Shown here: positions 36,970 to 45,379 of the stretch, one piece after another
How the letters are laid out: each line of letters starts with the position of its first letter
How positions within the stretch are numbered: the stretch's first letter is position 1
Source of the DNA: an uncultured Collinsella sp.
GTDB lineage: Bacteria; Actinomycetota; Coriobacteriia; Coriobacteriales; Coriobacteriaceae
NCBI GenBank assembly: GCA_902470815.1
Contig: CABRHS010000014.1
Coordinates: forward strand, 1 to 51,069
Reading direction: 5' to 3'
Length of the DNA stretch: 51,069 nt
Made by a program: the position numbers and the translations under genes
The notes under the pieces: generated by a model
Told to the model about the DNA's origin: nothing
The model's input: the letters and a program-made list of their open reading frames with translations, nothing else
The model's database searches: none

Positions 36970-38244
36970 ATGAACCACCATGAGCGCGAGGTCATCGGCG
37001 TCGATGACCGTGTCTCGCCTGCGCGGGCCATCCCGCTGGGCATCCAGCACGTCATGTCCATGTTTGGCTCGACGGTGCTCGTCCCGTTGCTGACCGGGCT
37101 CGATCCCAACGTGGCGATCATGTGCTCGGGCATCGGCACGATCTGCTACCTGTTGGTCACGGGCGGCAAGATTCCGAGCTACCTGGGCAGCTCTTTCGCC
37201 TTCATCAGCCCCATCATCGCGGTGGGCGCCACGCAGGGGCTCGATGCGGCCATGTCCGGCGTGATCGTCGCCGGTGCGGTGTTCCTGGTGGTGGCCGCCA
37301 TCATCAAGCTGGTGGGCACCGGTTGGCTCGACCGCCTGCTGCCGCCCGTGCTCGTCGCCTCGGTCATGGTGGTCATCGGCGTGGGCCTGTCCGCCACCGC
37401 CGCGAACATGGCCTTCATGGGCACTGATGCCGCGGGCGCATCGGTCTTCAACCCGCAGGGCGCCAGTGTGGCTGCCGTCACCCTGCTCGCGGCCGTGGTC
37501 TTCTCCGGACGCGGCGGCATCGTCGGCACGGTGCCGGTCCTGCTCGCCATCATCGTGGGATATGCGGTCGCCATCGCCTTCGGCATGGTCGATTTCGCCC
37601 CCATCGCCGAGGCCGCATGGGTCGGTCTGCCCAATGTGAGCTTTCCTAAGTTCGACATGGGCGCCATCGCGCTGATCGCCCCGGTCGCCGTGGTGACGGT
37701 CATCGAGCACATCGGCCACCTGCTCGCCGTGGGCGAGATCGTCGACAAGGATTATCGCCCGCTGCTGCCGCGCTCGCTCGCCGGTGACGGCCTGTCCACC
37801 ATGATCTCGGGATTCCTGGGCGGTCCTCCCACCACCACGTACGCCGAGAACATCGGCGTCATGAGCGTTACGCGCGTGTACTCCACGCAGATCTTCTGGT
37901 ATGCGGGCGGCTTTGCCCTCATCGTGGGCGGCCTGTGCCCCAAGCTCGCCGCGCTCATCAATTCCATCCCCAGCCCGGTCATGGGCGGTGTGTGCCTGCT
38001 GCTGTTCGGTCTCATCGCCTCCAACGGCCTGCGCATGCTCGTCTCGAACGGCGTCGATTTCGACGTCAACCGCAACCTGATGATCGCCTCGGTCGTCATC
38101 ATCCTGGGCGTGGGCATGGAGACCTCCGGCATCGCCATTCCGCTGGGTGACTACACCCTGCCCGGCATGGCCACCTCCACGCTCGTGGGCATCATCTTGA
38201 ACCTGGTGCTCCCACAGGAGAAGAAGGACGAGGCGCGGGCATAA
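36970..38244 (+). CDS. uraA: Uracil permease (NCS2 family)
   Basis: This is a membrane nucleobase:proton symporter of 424 residues and about 14 helices. It shows the NCS2 features GIQHVMSMFGSTVLVPLL near the N-terminus, the family motif around GGPPTTTYAENIGVMSVTRV and NGLRMLVSNGVDFD. The GGPPTTTYAENIG form is that of uracil rather than xanthine/urate transporters. AAGGAG precedes the start. No pyr genes are nearby. Confidence 0.93.
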   Translation: MNHHEREVIGVDDRVSPARAIPLGIQHVMSMFGSTVLVPLLTGLDPNVAIMCSGIGTICYLLVTGGKIPSYLGSSFAFISPIIAVGATQGLDAAMSGVIVAGAVFLVVAAIIKLVGTGWLDRLLPPVLVASVMVVIGVGLSATAANMAFMGTDAAGASVFNPQGASVAAVTLLAAVVFSGRGGIVGTVPVLLAIIVGYAVAIAFGMVDFAPIAEAAWVGLPNVSFPKFDMGAIALIAPVAVVTVIEHIGHLLAVGEIVDKDYRPLLPRSLAGDGLSTMISGFLGGPPTTTYAENIGVMSVTRVYSTQIFWYAGGFALIVGGLCPKLAALINSIPSPVMGGVCLLLFGLIASNGLRMLVSNGVDFDVNRNLMIASVVIILGVGMETSGIAIPLGDYTLPGMATSTLVGIILNLVLPQEKKDEARA

Positions 38245-38261
38245 GCTTCCACGCGCTCGGG

Positions 38262-38267
38262 TATAGT
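38262..38267 (+). promoter_or_regulatory. Candidate -10 (TATAGT) of the FKBP gene
   Basis: TATAGT in CTCGGGTATAGTGG lies about 100 bases before the start; the -35 is not clear. The same CGGGTAT context recurs before other genes in the window. Confidence 0.35.
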
Positions 38268-38368
38268 GGTTCCACATGCCGGTGGGGAGGATCGAGCTCG
38301 CCTCGGCAATCTCGCAAGCTTTCCGCCTCCACCAGGGCGGGGATCACAACGATTGAAAGAGGATGCAC

Positions 38369-38797
38369 ATGTCCAATCAGGGAAAGACGGTCAAGGCCCA
38401 CTACCGTGGCACGCTCGACGACGGCACCCAGTTCGATTCCAGCTACGACCGCGGTGAGCCCATCGAGTTCGTGGCCGGCGCCGGCCAGATGATCAAGGGC
38501 TTCGACGCCGCCGTGCTCGACATGGAGGTGGGCGAGAAGAAGACCGTCCACATCCCGGCCGCCGAGGCGTACGGCGAGCGCTCCGAGGACATGATCCTCT
38601 TCTTCCCGGCCGACCAGGTTCCGGATTTCGACAAGGTCCAGGTCGGTATGAAGCTCTTCCTGCAGGGCCCCGGCGGCATGCCCGTGCCCGTGACGGTCGT
38701 CGAGGTCTCGCCCGAGGGCGTCAAGCTCGATGCCAACCATGAGCTGGCCGGTTGCGACCTCAACTTCGACATCGAGCTCGTCGAGGTGTCCGAGTAG
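38369..38797 (+). CDS. FKBP-type peptidyl-prolyl isomerase, SlyD-like
   Basis: The 142-residue protein has the FKBP core (HYRGTLDDGTQFDSSY, GAGQMIKGFDAAVLDM, VGEKKTVHIPAAEAYGER) with an inserted flap (about 70-120), as in SlyD, and then NHELAGCDLNFDIELVEV. The His-rich metal-binding tail of E. coli SlyD is absent. ATG 38369 is preferred to ATG 38363 because AGAGG abuts the latter. Confidence 0.92.
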   Translation: MSNQGKTVKAHYRGTLDDGTQFDSSYDRGEPIEFVAGAGQMIKGFDAAVLDMEVGEKKTVHIPAAEAYGERSEDMILFFPADQVPDFDKVQVGMKLFLQGPGGMPVPVTVVEVSPEGVKLDANHELAGCDLNFDIELVEVSE

Positions 38798-38847
38798 GTC
38801 ATCTCGCGCAGCGAATCGGCGCACGGCCAACAGCCCGTCGCATCTCA

Positions 38848-38887
38848 GCCCGCCATCCCGTCAAGGCGCGATGGCGGGCCGTTTCTT
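38848..38887. terminator. Terminator between FKBP and coiled-coil genes
   Basis: GCCCGCCATC / GATGGCGGGC stem with a 12-base loop, followed by CGTTTCTT. Confidence 0.7.
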
Positions 38888-38905
38888 GCCGGTGCCATCG
38901 CGGTG

Positions 38906-40105
38906 TTACTTCGCGAGGTAGATCCAGGCGATCGCGATCGCGACCACGAGGATGATGCCCCCGATCGTGAGGCCCAGGCGTATGCGCGCCCCGCGCGTGC
39001 GCTCGCGGACGCTGTGCTCGGTCGCAGCCAGCTGCTCGACTTCGAGCGCAAGCTCCTCGCGTTCAGCGCGGTCGGCCTCGAGGGCGCGGGCGAGCGATTC
39101 GGTCGCCTCGGGATTCGCGTGGATCTCGTTCGCCTCGTCTATCGCCGCTTGCGCTGCGTCCGCGCGCTCCTGGGCCTCCCGCATGGCCCGCTCCTGGACT
39201 TTGGCGGCTTTCTCGCCGTCGGAGATCGTCGAGCGAAGCTCCTTCTGCCGCTTCTCCGCATCGTCCTTCGCCTCGGCGTATGCGTCTCTCGCTCGATCCG
39301 CCGCGGCGGCGACGGCGTCGAACGCCTTGCGGGCAGGGGCGATCGGCCGCTCGGCCTCCTTGACCGCCTCTCGGGCCCCATCGATGGCCGCCTGGGTCTC
39401 GCCGTCGATGCGCGGGACGTCGTGCCGCGCACGGCGCAGCTCCTCCGTCGCATCGGATATCTCGTCTTCAAGCTCGCGCTTGCGGACGGAGTAGCCGGCG
39501 GAGTTTGCGGACGGGTTCCGCTGTATGTCGGCGTACTCGGCGTTCAGCGTCGCGAGGTGCGCCTCGGCGCTCTTCACGGCGCGCTGCGCGGCGGCGACCC
39601 CCTCCTCGCGCTCCTTGATGGCGCGGTCCAGGTTCTCCTGCGCGTCGTCAAGGCGGCGCTGCAGGCGGCGCCCGGATTCGCGCGAGGACCGCTCCTTGTC
39701 CTCGGCCGCCTCCAGGGCGGATTTGAGGCGCCGCTCCGTGACGGAATCCTTATCGCGCATATCCTCAAGCTGTTCCTTGAGGTCGGCGAGTTTCGCGAGT
39801 ATCTCGGCGTGCTGCTGATCGGCGGCGGCGCGCTCGCGCTTGGCGTCATCCCTGTTCGCTGTTTCCCGCGCGACGATATCCTCGAAGCGCGCCTCTATGT
39901 CGCGCCTGTGCTCGAGCTCGTCCTCGCGCGAGGCTATGGTATCGCCCAGGCGGTCGAGCTCCGTGCGCGCCGCGGCGTGCGCGCGGTGCGCGGCGCTCAT
40001 CTCCCTCATGCTCGCAACGCCCTCGGAGAAGAACGAGCCCACGGTGCGCGTCGCGTCGTCGGTCGGCTGATCTTCGGTATGTTGCGCGTTGTCAAGCTCG
40101 CTCAT
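38906..40105 (-). CDS. Long coiled-coil protein with C-terminal membrane anchor
   Basis: The family is not recognised. The 399-residue protein is almost wholly charged heptad-like helix from about 35 to 365 (for example LKEQLEDMRDKDSVTERR and ESGRRLQRRLDDAQENL), then one membrane helix (IRLGLTIGGIILVVAIAIAWIYL) and a two-residue end. There is no signal peptide, so it is probably a tail-anchored protein with the coiled coil in the cytoplasm. Start ATG 40105 follows AAGGGAA. It is divergent from the 152-residue unknown; a structural or division-related role would be a guess. Confidence 0.8.
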   Translation of the reverse strand: MSELDNAQHTEDQPTDDATRTVGSFFSEGVASMREMSAAHRAHAAARTELDRLGDTIASREDELEHRRDIEARFEDIVARETANRDDAKRERAAADQQHAEILAKLADLKEQLEDMRDKDSVTERRLKSALEAAEDKERSSRESGRRLQRRLDDAQENLDRAIKEREEGVAAAQRAVKSAEAHLATLNAEYADIQRNPSANSAGYSVRKRELEDEISDATEELRRARHDVPRIDGETQAAIDGAREAVKEAERPIAPARKAFDAVAAAADRARDAYAEAKDDAEKRQKELRSTISDGEKAAKVQERAMREAQERADAAQAAIDEANEIHANPEATESLARALEADRAEREELALEVEQLAATEHSVRERTRGARIRLGLTIGGIILVVAIAIAWIYLAK

Positions 40106-40303
40106 GGCGTTCCCTTCGCACGCGGGCGCTGCCCGTTGTCCTTTTTCTCTATCATACGGCTGCGCGGCGGGCCCCGGCGCGCCGGCGCGCCGCTCCAACT
40201 CGTCTTCGCATCCCCGATGGGCCCGTGGCGGCGCGGTGCCCCGTGTCCCGCAATTGGCGGAGCGGATAGAATATAGCTTCAACCGTATGAAGGGAGAGCC
40301 GTT

Positions 40304-40762
40304 ATGGCCCGTCAGGAAATCGAGATCGACGAGGCGCTCGGAGCGGTCGATGACGCGCTGGACTGCCTGGACGCCGCCGCCCGCGACCTCAGGACCGCCG
40401 GCAACTGGGGCTGGTTCGATATCTTCGGGGGCGGTTTCCTCACCTCCCTCTTCAAACACGACAAGATGCAGGCGGCGCAGCGCCACCTCTCCGCCGCCCA
40501 GGCCGCCCTGGCGCGCTTGGCCGATGAGCTCAACGACGTCCAGGGTTTCGCGGGCCTCGGCCCCGATGTCGGCGATTTCCTGCTCGCCGCGGATTGGCTG
40601 TTCGACAACGCGTTCATGGACGCGATGGTCCAGCAGCGCATTCTCGAGTCCCAGAACCGCGTTGCCCAGGCGATCTCCCAATGCGAGCAGGTGCGCGAGC
40701 AACTCCTCGCCCTCAAGCGCCCCAATCGCGCTGCCGGAAACGGTCTGCCCGGCGCGGAATGA
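40304..40762 (+). CDS. Conserved-looking protein of unknown function with GWFDIFGGG motif
   Basis: The 152-residue helical protein has a striking motif GNWGWFDIFGGGFLTSLFKH (about 33-52), then helices with many Ala, Gln and Leu. I know similar W-D-GGG-KH patterns from uncharacterised Firmicutes proteins, but not a function. The codon use is strongly actinobacterial and a good AGGGAG site precedes ATG 40304, so it is a real gene. The divergent coiled-coil gene may be functionally linked. Confidence 0.8.
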   Translation: MARQEIEIDEALGAVDDALDCLDAAARDLRTAGNWGWFDIFGGGFLTSLFKHDKMQAAQRHLSAAQAALARLADELNDVQGFAGLGPDVGDFLLAADWLFDNAFMDAMVQQRILESQNRVAQAISQCEQVREQLLALKRPNRAAGNGLPGAE

Positions 40763-40823
40763 CCCCGGCTCGGCGCGCCGCCGGCGACCGTCGCGGCCCG
40801 ACAATTGCGGATTGCGCGGTCTT

Positions 40824-40854
40824 TTGCCGGTCGAGCTGCGGGCGATAGTACAAT
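40824..40854 (+). promoter_or_regulatory. Candidate promoter of tgt
   Basis: TTGCCG (40824-40829), 19-base spacer and TACAAT (40849-40854), about 75 bases before the start codon. Confidence 0.4.
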
Positions 40855-40930
40855 GGGCGCCTGAGATCACGCGGTGCGTCGGAATCCGTCGCGAAGACCG
40901 CCGCCGCGCCGATGAGCCGAGGAGCTGCAC

Positions 40931-42070
40931 ATGGATCAATCTCTGTTCAAATACGAGGTCGTCGCGGAGGACCCCAAGACGCACGCTCGCGCGGGCATCC
41001 TGCATACGTCGCACGGCGACATAGAGACCCCCATCTTCATGCCCGTGGGCACCAAGGCGAACGTCAAGGGCATCCCCACCGAGACGGTCAAGGACCTGGG
41101 CGCCCAGATCGTGCTGGCCAACACCTACCATCTGGCCATGCGTCCCGGCGCGGACACCATCGCCGAGCTCGGCGGCCTGCACGATTTCATGAACTGGCAC
41201 GGCCCCATCCTCACCGACTCCGGCGGCTTCCAGATCTTCTCCCACTCCGACGCCGTCAAGCTCACCGACGAGGGCGTGCGCTTCATCGCCACCGATTACG
41301 ACGGCTCTCACGTCTTCTGGACTCCCGAGGACAACATGGAGATCGCCATGAAGCTCGGCAGCGACATCTGCATGCAGCTCGACCAGTGCCCGGGTTACCC
41401 CGCCACGCGCAAATTCGTGGAGCGCGCCGTCGAGCTCTCCAGCATGTGGGCCGAGCGCTGCTACAAGGCCCATACCCGCGATGACCAGGCCCTGTTCGGC
41501 ATCGTGCAGGGCGGCATGCATCTGGACCTGCGCCTTCGCTCCCTCAAGCACCTCGAGGAGATCGGCGACTTCCCCGGTTACGGCATCGGCGGTTACTCGG
41601 TGGGCGAGCCCCACGAGGTCATGTTCGAGACGCTCGAGCCACTCGTCTCCGAGCACATGCCGCGTCACAAGCCCCGCTACCTGATGGGCGTGGGCAACCC
41701 CACCACGCTCGTGCGCGGCGTCGGCTGCGGCATCGACATGTTCGACTGCGTGCTCCCCACCCGCACCGGGCGCATGGGCACGGCGTTCTCCAGCGTGGGC
41801 CGCATGAACCTCAAGAACGCCAAGTTCGCGAAGGACCCGCGCCCCATCGACGAGAAATGCACCTGCCCGGTGTGCACCGGCGGCTACCCCCGCGCGCTCA
41901 TCCGCCATATGGTCACGCAGAAGGAGATGCTCGGCGGCATCCTGCTGTCGCAGCACAACATCTATTTCCTGCTCGACCTCATGCGCCGCGCGCGTCAGGC
42001 CATCATCGACGGCCGCTACGCCGAGTTCCAATCCGAGTGGATGGCGGGCGAGGGGGCGGCGGACTTCTAA
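40931..42070 (+). CDS. tgt: Queuine/preQ1 tRNA-ribosyltransferase
   Basis: Tgt exchanges guanine 34 for a queuosine precursor in GUN-anticodon tRNAs. The 379-residue product has MPVGTKANVKGI, the nucleophile region LTDSGGFQIFSH, GIVQGGMHLDLR, GIGGYSVGEPHEVMF, FDCVLPTRTGR and the zinc site CTCPVCTGGYPRALIRHM. No queuosine synthesis genes are adjacent. It starts after GAGGAG and ends at a strong terminator. Confidence 0.96.
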   Translation: MDQSLFKYEVVAEDPKTHARAGILHTSHGDIETPIFMPVGTKANVKGIPTETVKDLGAQIVLANTYHLAMRPGADTIAELGGLHDFMNWHGPILTDSGGFQIFSHSDAVKLTDEGVRFIATDYDGSHVFWTPEDNMEIAMKLGSDICMQLDQCPGYPATRKFVERAVELSSMWAERCYKAHTRDDQALFGIVQGGMHLDLRLRSLKHLEEIGDFPGYGIGGYSVGEPHEVMFETLEPLVSEHMPRHKPRYLMGVGNPTTLVRGVGCGIDMFDCVLPTRTGRMGTAFSSVGRMNLKNAKFAKDPRPIDEKCTCPVCTGGYPRALIRHMVTQKEMLGGILLSQHNIYFLLDLMRRARQAIIDGRYAEFQSEWMAGEGAADF

Positions 42071-42127
42071 GTCGCCGTCATCTTCGCCTGCGCGCTGACC
42101 GCGAGGTCCGCGCCATCGGCCGCACAG

Positions 42128-42158
42128 CGCCCCGACCGCCTCGGTCGGGGCGTTTTTT
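42128..42158 (+). terminator. Strong terminator after tgt
   Basis: An 11-bp stem CGCCCCGACCG / CGGTCGGGGCG with a 3-base loop and a run of six T. Confidence 0.92.
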
Positions 42159-42203
42159 GGGTACAAGGGAACTCACGTGAACCGCATTCGGAAGGAACAG
42201 CGC

Positions 42204-42908
42204 ATGCCCTATTACGGCTATTACGGCTACGGTTATGACCCCTTGTACCTCATCATCGTCTTGGTGACCACGGTCATAGGCCTGCTTGCCCAGAACTATG
42301 TGAACAGCACCTACCGCCGTTGGTTCAAGGTCCCCTCGGACGGCGAGACCGGCGAGCGCGTGGCTCGGCGGATGCTCGACGACCTGGGTTGCGGGAGCGT
42401 GGGCATCCTGGGCACGCCCGGGCATCTGTCCGACCATTACGACCCGCGCGACAACAACCTCTACCTTTCTCGCGAGAACCTCTCCGGCGGCTCCGTCGCG
42501 AGCGTCGCCGTGGCGTGCCACGAGGCGGGCCATGCCGCCCAGCGCGAGAGCGGGTACTTCATGATGAAGGTGCGCCATGCGCTCGTGCCCGTGGTCAACT
42601 TCACCCAGAACATCTGGACCATCGTGTTTTTGCTCGGCATCATCATGAACGTCGCCGGCCTCACCACGATCGCCATCGGCCTGTTTGCGTTCTCGGTCGT
42701 ATTCCAGCTGGTGACCCTGCCCGTCGAGATCGACGCGAGCCGCCGTGCGGTGGCCTACATCGAGCAGTCCGGAATGGGGGAGGTCAACGTGCGCGGCGCG
42801 CGCAAGGTACTCACCGCCGCGGCCCTGACCTATGTGGCCGCGGCCCTCTCGAGCGTTCTGCAGCTCCTGTACCTGCTCGCGCGCACGCATCGAAATGACG
42901 ATGAGTAG
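42204..42908 (+). CDS. Membrane zinc metallopeptidase, YugP type
   Basis: The 234-residue protein starts with a Tyr/Gly-rich segment (MPYYGYYGYGYDP) and a membrane helix, then carries the metal-binding VACHEAGHAAQ and two further hydrophobic segments. The sequence NNLYLSRENLSGGSVASVAVACHEAGHA is characteristic of the family called zinc metallopeptidase 2. The substrates are not established. ATG 42204 is chosen at seven bases from GGAAGGA; GTG 42177 is in frame but has no site. Confidence 0.9.
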   Translation: MPYYGYYGYGYDPLYLIIVLVTTVIGLLAQNYVNSTYRRWFKVPSDGETGERVARRMLDDLGCGSVGILGTPGHLSDHYDPRDNNLYLSRENLSGGSVASVAVACHEAGHAAQRESGYFMMKVRHALVPVVNFTQNIWTIVFLLGIIMNVAGLTTIAIGLFAFSVVFQLVTLPVEIDASRRAVAYIEQSGMGEVNVRGARKVLTAAALTYVAAALSSVLQLLYLLARTHRNDDE

Positions 42909-43004
42909 CGCCCTCATGGCCCGGTGCGCCCGTCCCCCATTTTGTCCGGACGGAAGGATATCCTGTACGGGAACGTATCGATTCGGACAGAGGGGAGCGC
43001 GCAG

Positions 43005-44501
43005 GTGAGTGCTTGGAACTTGACGGGAGGGACGGGCGGAGGCTCGCTCGCCCCTGCATCCCATGGAACCGCCGATGCGCCGGGCTCCCATGGGGCCGAG
43101 AGGGACGCGCTCTCGGTCTCCGAGGCGGCGGAGCTCGCCTCCGGCGCCCTGCGGGGGGTCCCCAAGATCACGGTGCTGGGCGAGGTGAGCGGCTTTCGCG
43201 GCCCCAACGCTCGCAGCGGCCACTGCTATTTCCAGATCAAGGACGAGTCCTCGGCGCTGGAATGCATCGTGTGGAAGGGGACGTACGACAAGCGGGCGTT
43301 CGACCTCCGCGACGGTCTTCAGGTGCTGTTCACCGGAACGTTCGACGTGTACAAGCCCACGGGGAAGATGAGCTTCAAGGCGAGCTCGTTCACCCTGGCG
43401 GGGGAGGGGATGCTCCGTCAGCAGGTTGCCCAGCTGGCGGAGAAGTTGCGCCGGGAGGGCCTCATGGAGCCCGAGCGCAAGCGACGCATCCCGGTGTTCT
43501 GCACGAGGGTCGCCGTGGTGACATCGCTCTCGGGCGCCGTTATCAACGACGTCAAGCGCACGCTCCATCGCCGCAACAAGATGGTCGAGGTCATCTGCGT
43601 GGGAGCCAAGGTCCAGGGCGAGGGGGCGCCCGGGGAGCTCATCGAGGGGCTCAGGCGCGCGGCCGCCATCAGGCCCGCGCCCGATTGCATCCTGCTCGTG
43701 CGCGGCGGCGGCTCGTTTGAGGACCTCATGACGTTCAACGACGAGCTTCTCGCCCGCGCCGTCGCCTCGTGCCCCATTCCCGTGGTGACGGGCATCGGCC
43801 ACGAGCCCGACAACTCGATCTGCGACATGGTCGGAGACCGCAGGTGCTCGACGCCCACGGCCGCCGCGGAGTCGGTCGCCCCCGAGTTCTCAGAGCTCGT
43901 CTCCATGTTGGGTATGCGCGAGCAACGCCTGCGGCGCTCCCTGGTCTCGACGGCCACCGCCGCCCGCGCCGAGATCGACGGCCTGGAGGGGAGGATGGCG
44001 CGCGCGATGGGCTCCCGGCTCGATCGCCTTGCTCTCGAGGTCGAGGGGTACGCCTCCCGTCCATGCCTGGTCGACCCCACGAATGTGCTGGACAGGCGTT
44101 GCGCCGAGCTCGCTCTGACGACCGATCGCTTCGTCGCTTCCTGCGAGAGGTCGCAGGATCGCTTCGCCGCGTCGCTGGGCCTGCTGGGACCGCGCTTGGC
44201 GGCGAGCACCTCCGGGTTCGCGGCCAAGCGCCACGACCTCGATCTCGCGGCCTCGCATCTGCGGGCGCAGGGCCCTCGGCTTCTGAACGGGCCCAAGGCA
44301 GGTCTGGGGCGTGACGCGGCGGCGCTCGACGCCTTGTCGCCGCTCAAGGTCCTCGGCCGCGGCTATTCGATCGCCTACGACGGGGACGGCCGGGTTGCGA
44401 CCAGGGCGCGCTCCTTCGCGGCGGGGGACGAGCTCCGCGTGAGGATGGCCGACGGCGATGTGCGCGCGACGGTCGAGGGCGTGGCGCTGGCCGGGGAATG
44501 A
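43005..44501 (+). CDS. xseA: Exodeoxyribonuclease VII large subunit
   Basis: XseA and XseB form a nuclease that degrades single-stranded DNA. The 498-residue product has an N-terminal OB-fold (ITVLGEVSGFRGPNARSGHCYFQIKD), the catalytic region (VAVVTSLSGAVINDV, LLVRGGGSFEDLMTFNDE, VVTGIGHEPD, DRRCSTPTAAAE), a long helical stretch and the C-terminal LGRGYSI. The likely start is GTG 43005 at seven bases from AGGGGAG; ATG 42924 upstream lacks a site. The region before it contains the palindrome AGGATATCCT (42955-42964). xseB follows at 58 bases. Confidence 0.95.
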   Translation: MSAWNLTGGTGGGSLAPASHGTADAPGSHGAERDALSVSEAAELASGALRGVPKITVLGEVSGFRGPNARSGHCYFQIKDESSALECIVWKGTYDKRAFDLRDGLQVLFTGTFDVYKPTGKMSFKASSFTLAGEGMLRQQVAQLAEKLRREGLMEPERKRRIPVFCTRVAVVTSLSGAVINDVKRTLHRRNKMVEVICVGAKVQGEGAPGELIEGLRRAAAIRPAPDCILLVRGGGSFEDLMTFNDELLARAVASCPIPVVTGIGHEPDNSICDMVGDRRCSTPTAAAESVAPEFSELVSMLGMREQRLRRSLVSTATAARAEIDGLEGRMARAMGSRLDRLALEVEGYASRPCLVDPTNVLDRRCAELALTTDRFVASCERSQDRFAASLGLLGPRLAASTSGFAAKRHDLDLAASHLRAQGPRLLNGPKAGLGRDAAALDALSPLKVLGRGYSIAYDGDGRVATRARSFAAGDELRVRMADGDVRATVEGVALAGE

Positions 44502-44559
44502 CCGGCCTTGCCGATAATGGAAGACGCCGCGCGATGCGGCGCAGAGTAAGGAGATAGAC

Positions 44560-44826
44560 ATGGCAGAACGCAAGAACGTCGATGAGCTCACCTACAAAGA
44601 GGCCTCCTGTGAGCTCGAGCTCATCATCCGCAGCCTGGAGTCGGGCGACATGGAGCTCGAGGAATCGCTCGAGAGCTACACGCGCGGCGTCGAGCTCCTC
44701 AAGAGCCTTCGGGGCCGGTTGGCGGACGCGGAGCAGAAGGTTTCCGTCCTGCTGCAGGATGTCGACGGAACCGACCGGCTGGTCCCCGGGGAGCCCGCGG
44801 ACGGGTCCGACGACCTCAAGCTGTAA
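44560..44826 (+). CDS. xseB: Exodeoxyribonuclease VII small subunit
   Basis: The 88-residue helical protein has the family pattern LTYKEASCELELIIRSLESG, MELEESLESYTRGVELLKSL and CxL-like end AEQKVSVLLQDV. It starts after AAGGAG and is in operon with xseA. Confidence 0.95.
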   Translation: MAERKNVDELTYKEASCELELIIRSLESGDMELEESLESYTRGVELLKSLRGRLADAEQKVSVLLQDVDGTDRLVPGEPADGSDDLKL

Positions 44827-44912
44827 CACCGCGACGGCGCGGCTCGCGCCCCGCGTTTCAATGTGACAAGCCGGGCGCCCACCGGCGCCCAAGACGATGG
44901 ATTGGAGCCCCC

Positions 44913-45248
44913 ATGACCGATTGCATTTTCTGCAAGATCGCCGCGCACGAGATTCCCTCGACCGTGGTCTACGAGGACGACCTGGTCATCGCGTTTGATG
45001 ACCTCAACCCCCAGGCGCCGGTGCATACGCTGGTGATCCCCAAGGCCCACCATGAGAACATCATCGACGGCGTCCCCGCCGAGACGCTCGCCGCCATGGT
45101 GAATGCCGTCTCCGAGGTGGCGCGCATCAAGGGACTTGACGACGGTTTCCGCGTCATTTCCAACAAGGGCGAGGCCGCCGGCCAGACCGTCATGCACTTC
45201 CACATGCACGTGCTCGGCGGCAAGCCCCTTGGCGAGGGGCTCGTGTAG
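44913..45248 (+). CDS. HIT-family nucleotide hydrolase
   Basis: The 111-residue protein shows DCIFCKIAAHEIPSTVVYED at the start, with a Cys pair typical of HinT-like members, and the histidine triad VMHFHMHVLGG. These enzymes hydrolyse adenosine 5'-phosphoramidates. It is probably at the end of the xseAB transcript. Confidence 0.93.
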   Translation: MTDCIFCKIAAHEIPSTVVYEDDLVIAFDDLNPQAPVHTLVIPKAHHENIIDGVPAETLAAMVNAVSEVARIKGLDDGFRVISNKGEAAGQTVMHFHMHVLGGKPLGEGLV

Positions 45249-45312
45249 ACCCTCCCGCATTGGGGCCCGGACGCGGGCGCCAGCGACCCGTCAACACGGG
45301 CGCTTTTCGGGT

Positions 45313-45318
45313 TATGAT
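45313..45318 (+). promoter_or_regulatory. Candidate -10 (TATGAT) of ackA
   Basis: TATGAT in CGGGTTATGATAG lies about 60 bases before the start codon; a poor -35 (GTCAAC) lies 17 bases upstream. Confidence 0.35.
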
Positions 45319-45379
45319 AGAAACGATATGCCGTTACGCGCGGCCCGTTTCCCGCCGCGCGCCAATTCTAGGGAGTGCC

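Noticed and set aside
40106..42166. Minus-strand frame extending the coiled-coil gene upstream to about 1,086 codons
   Set aside because: The extra part is antisense to tgt and the 152-residue gene. The real start is ATG 40105 with a binding site.
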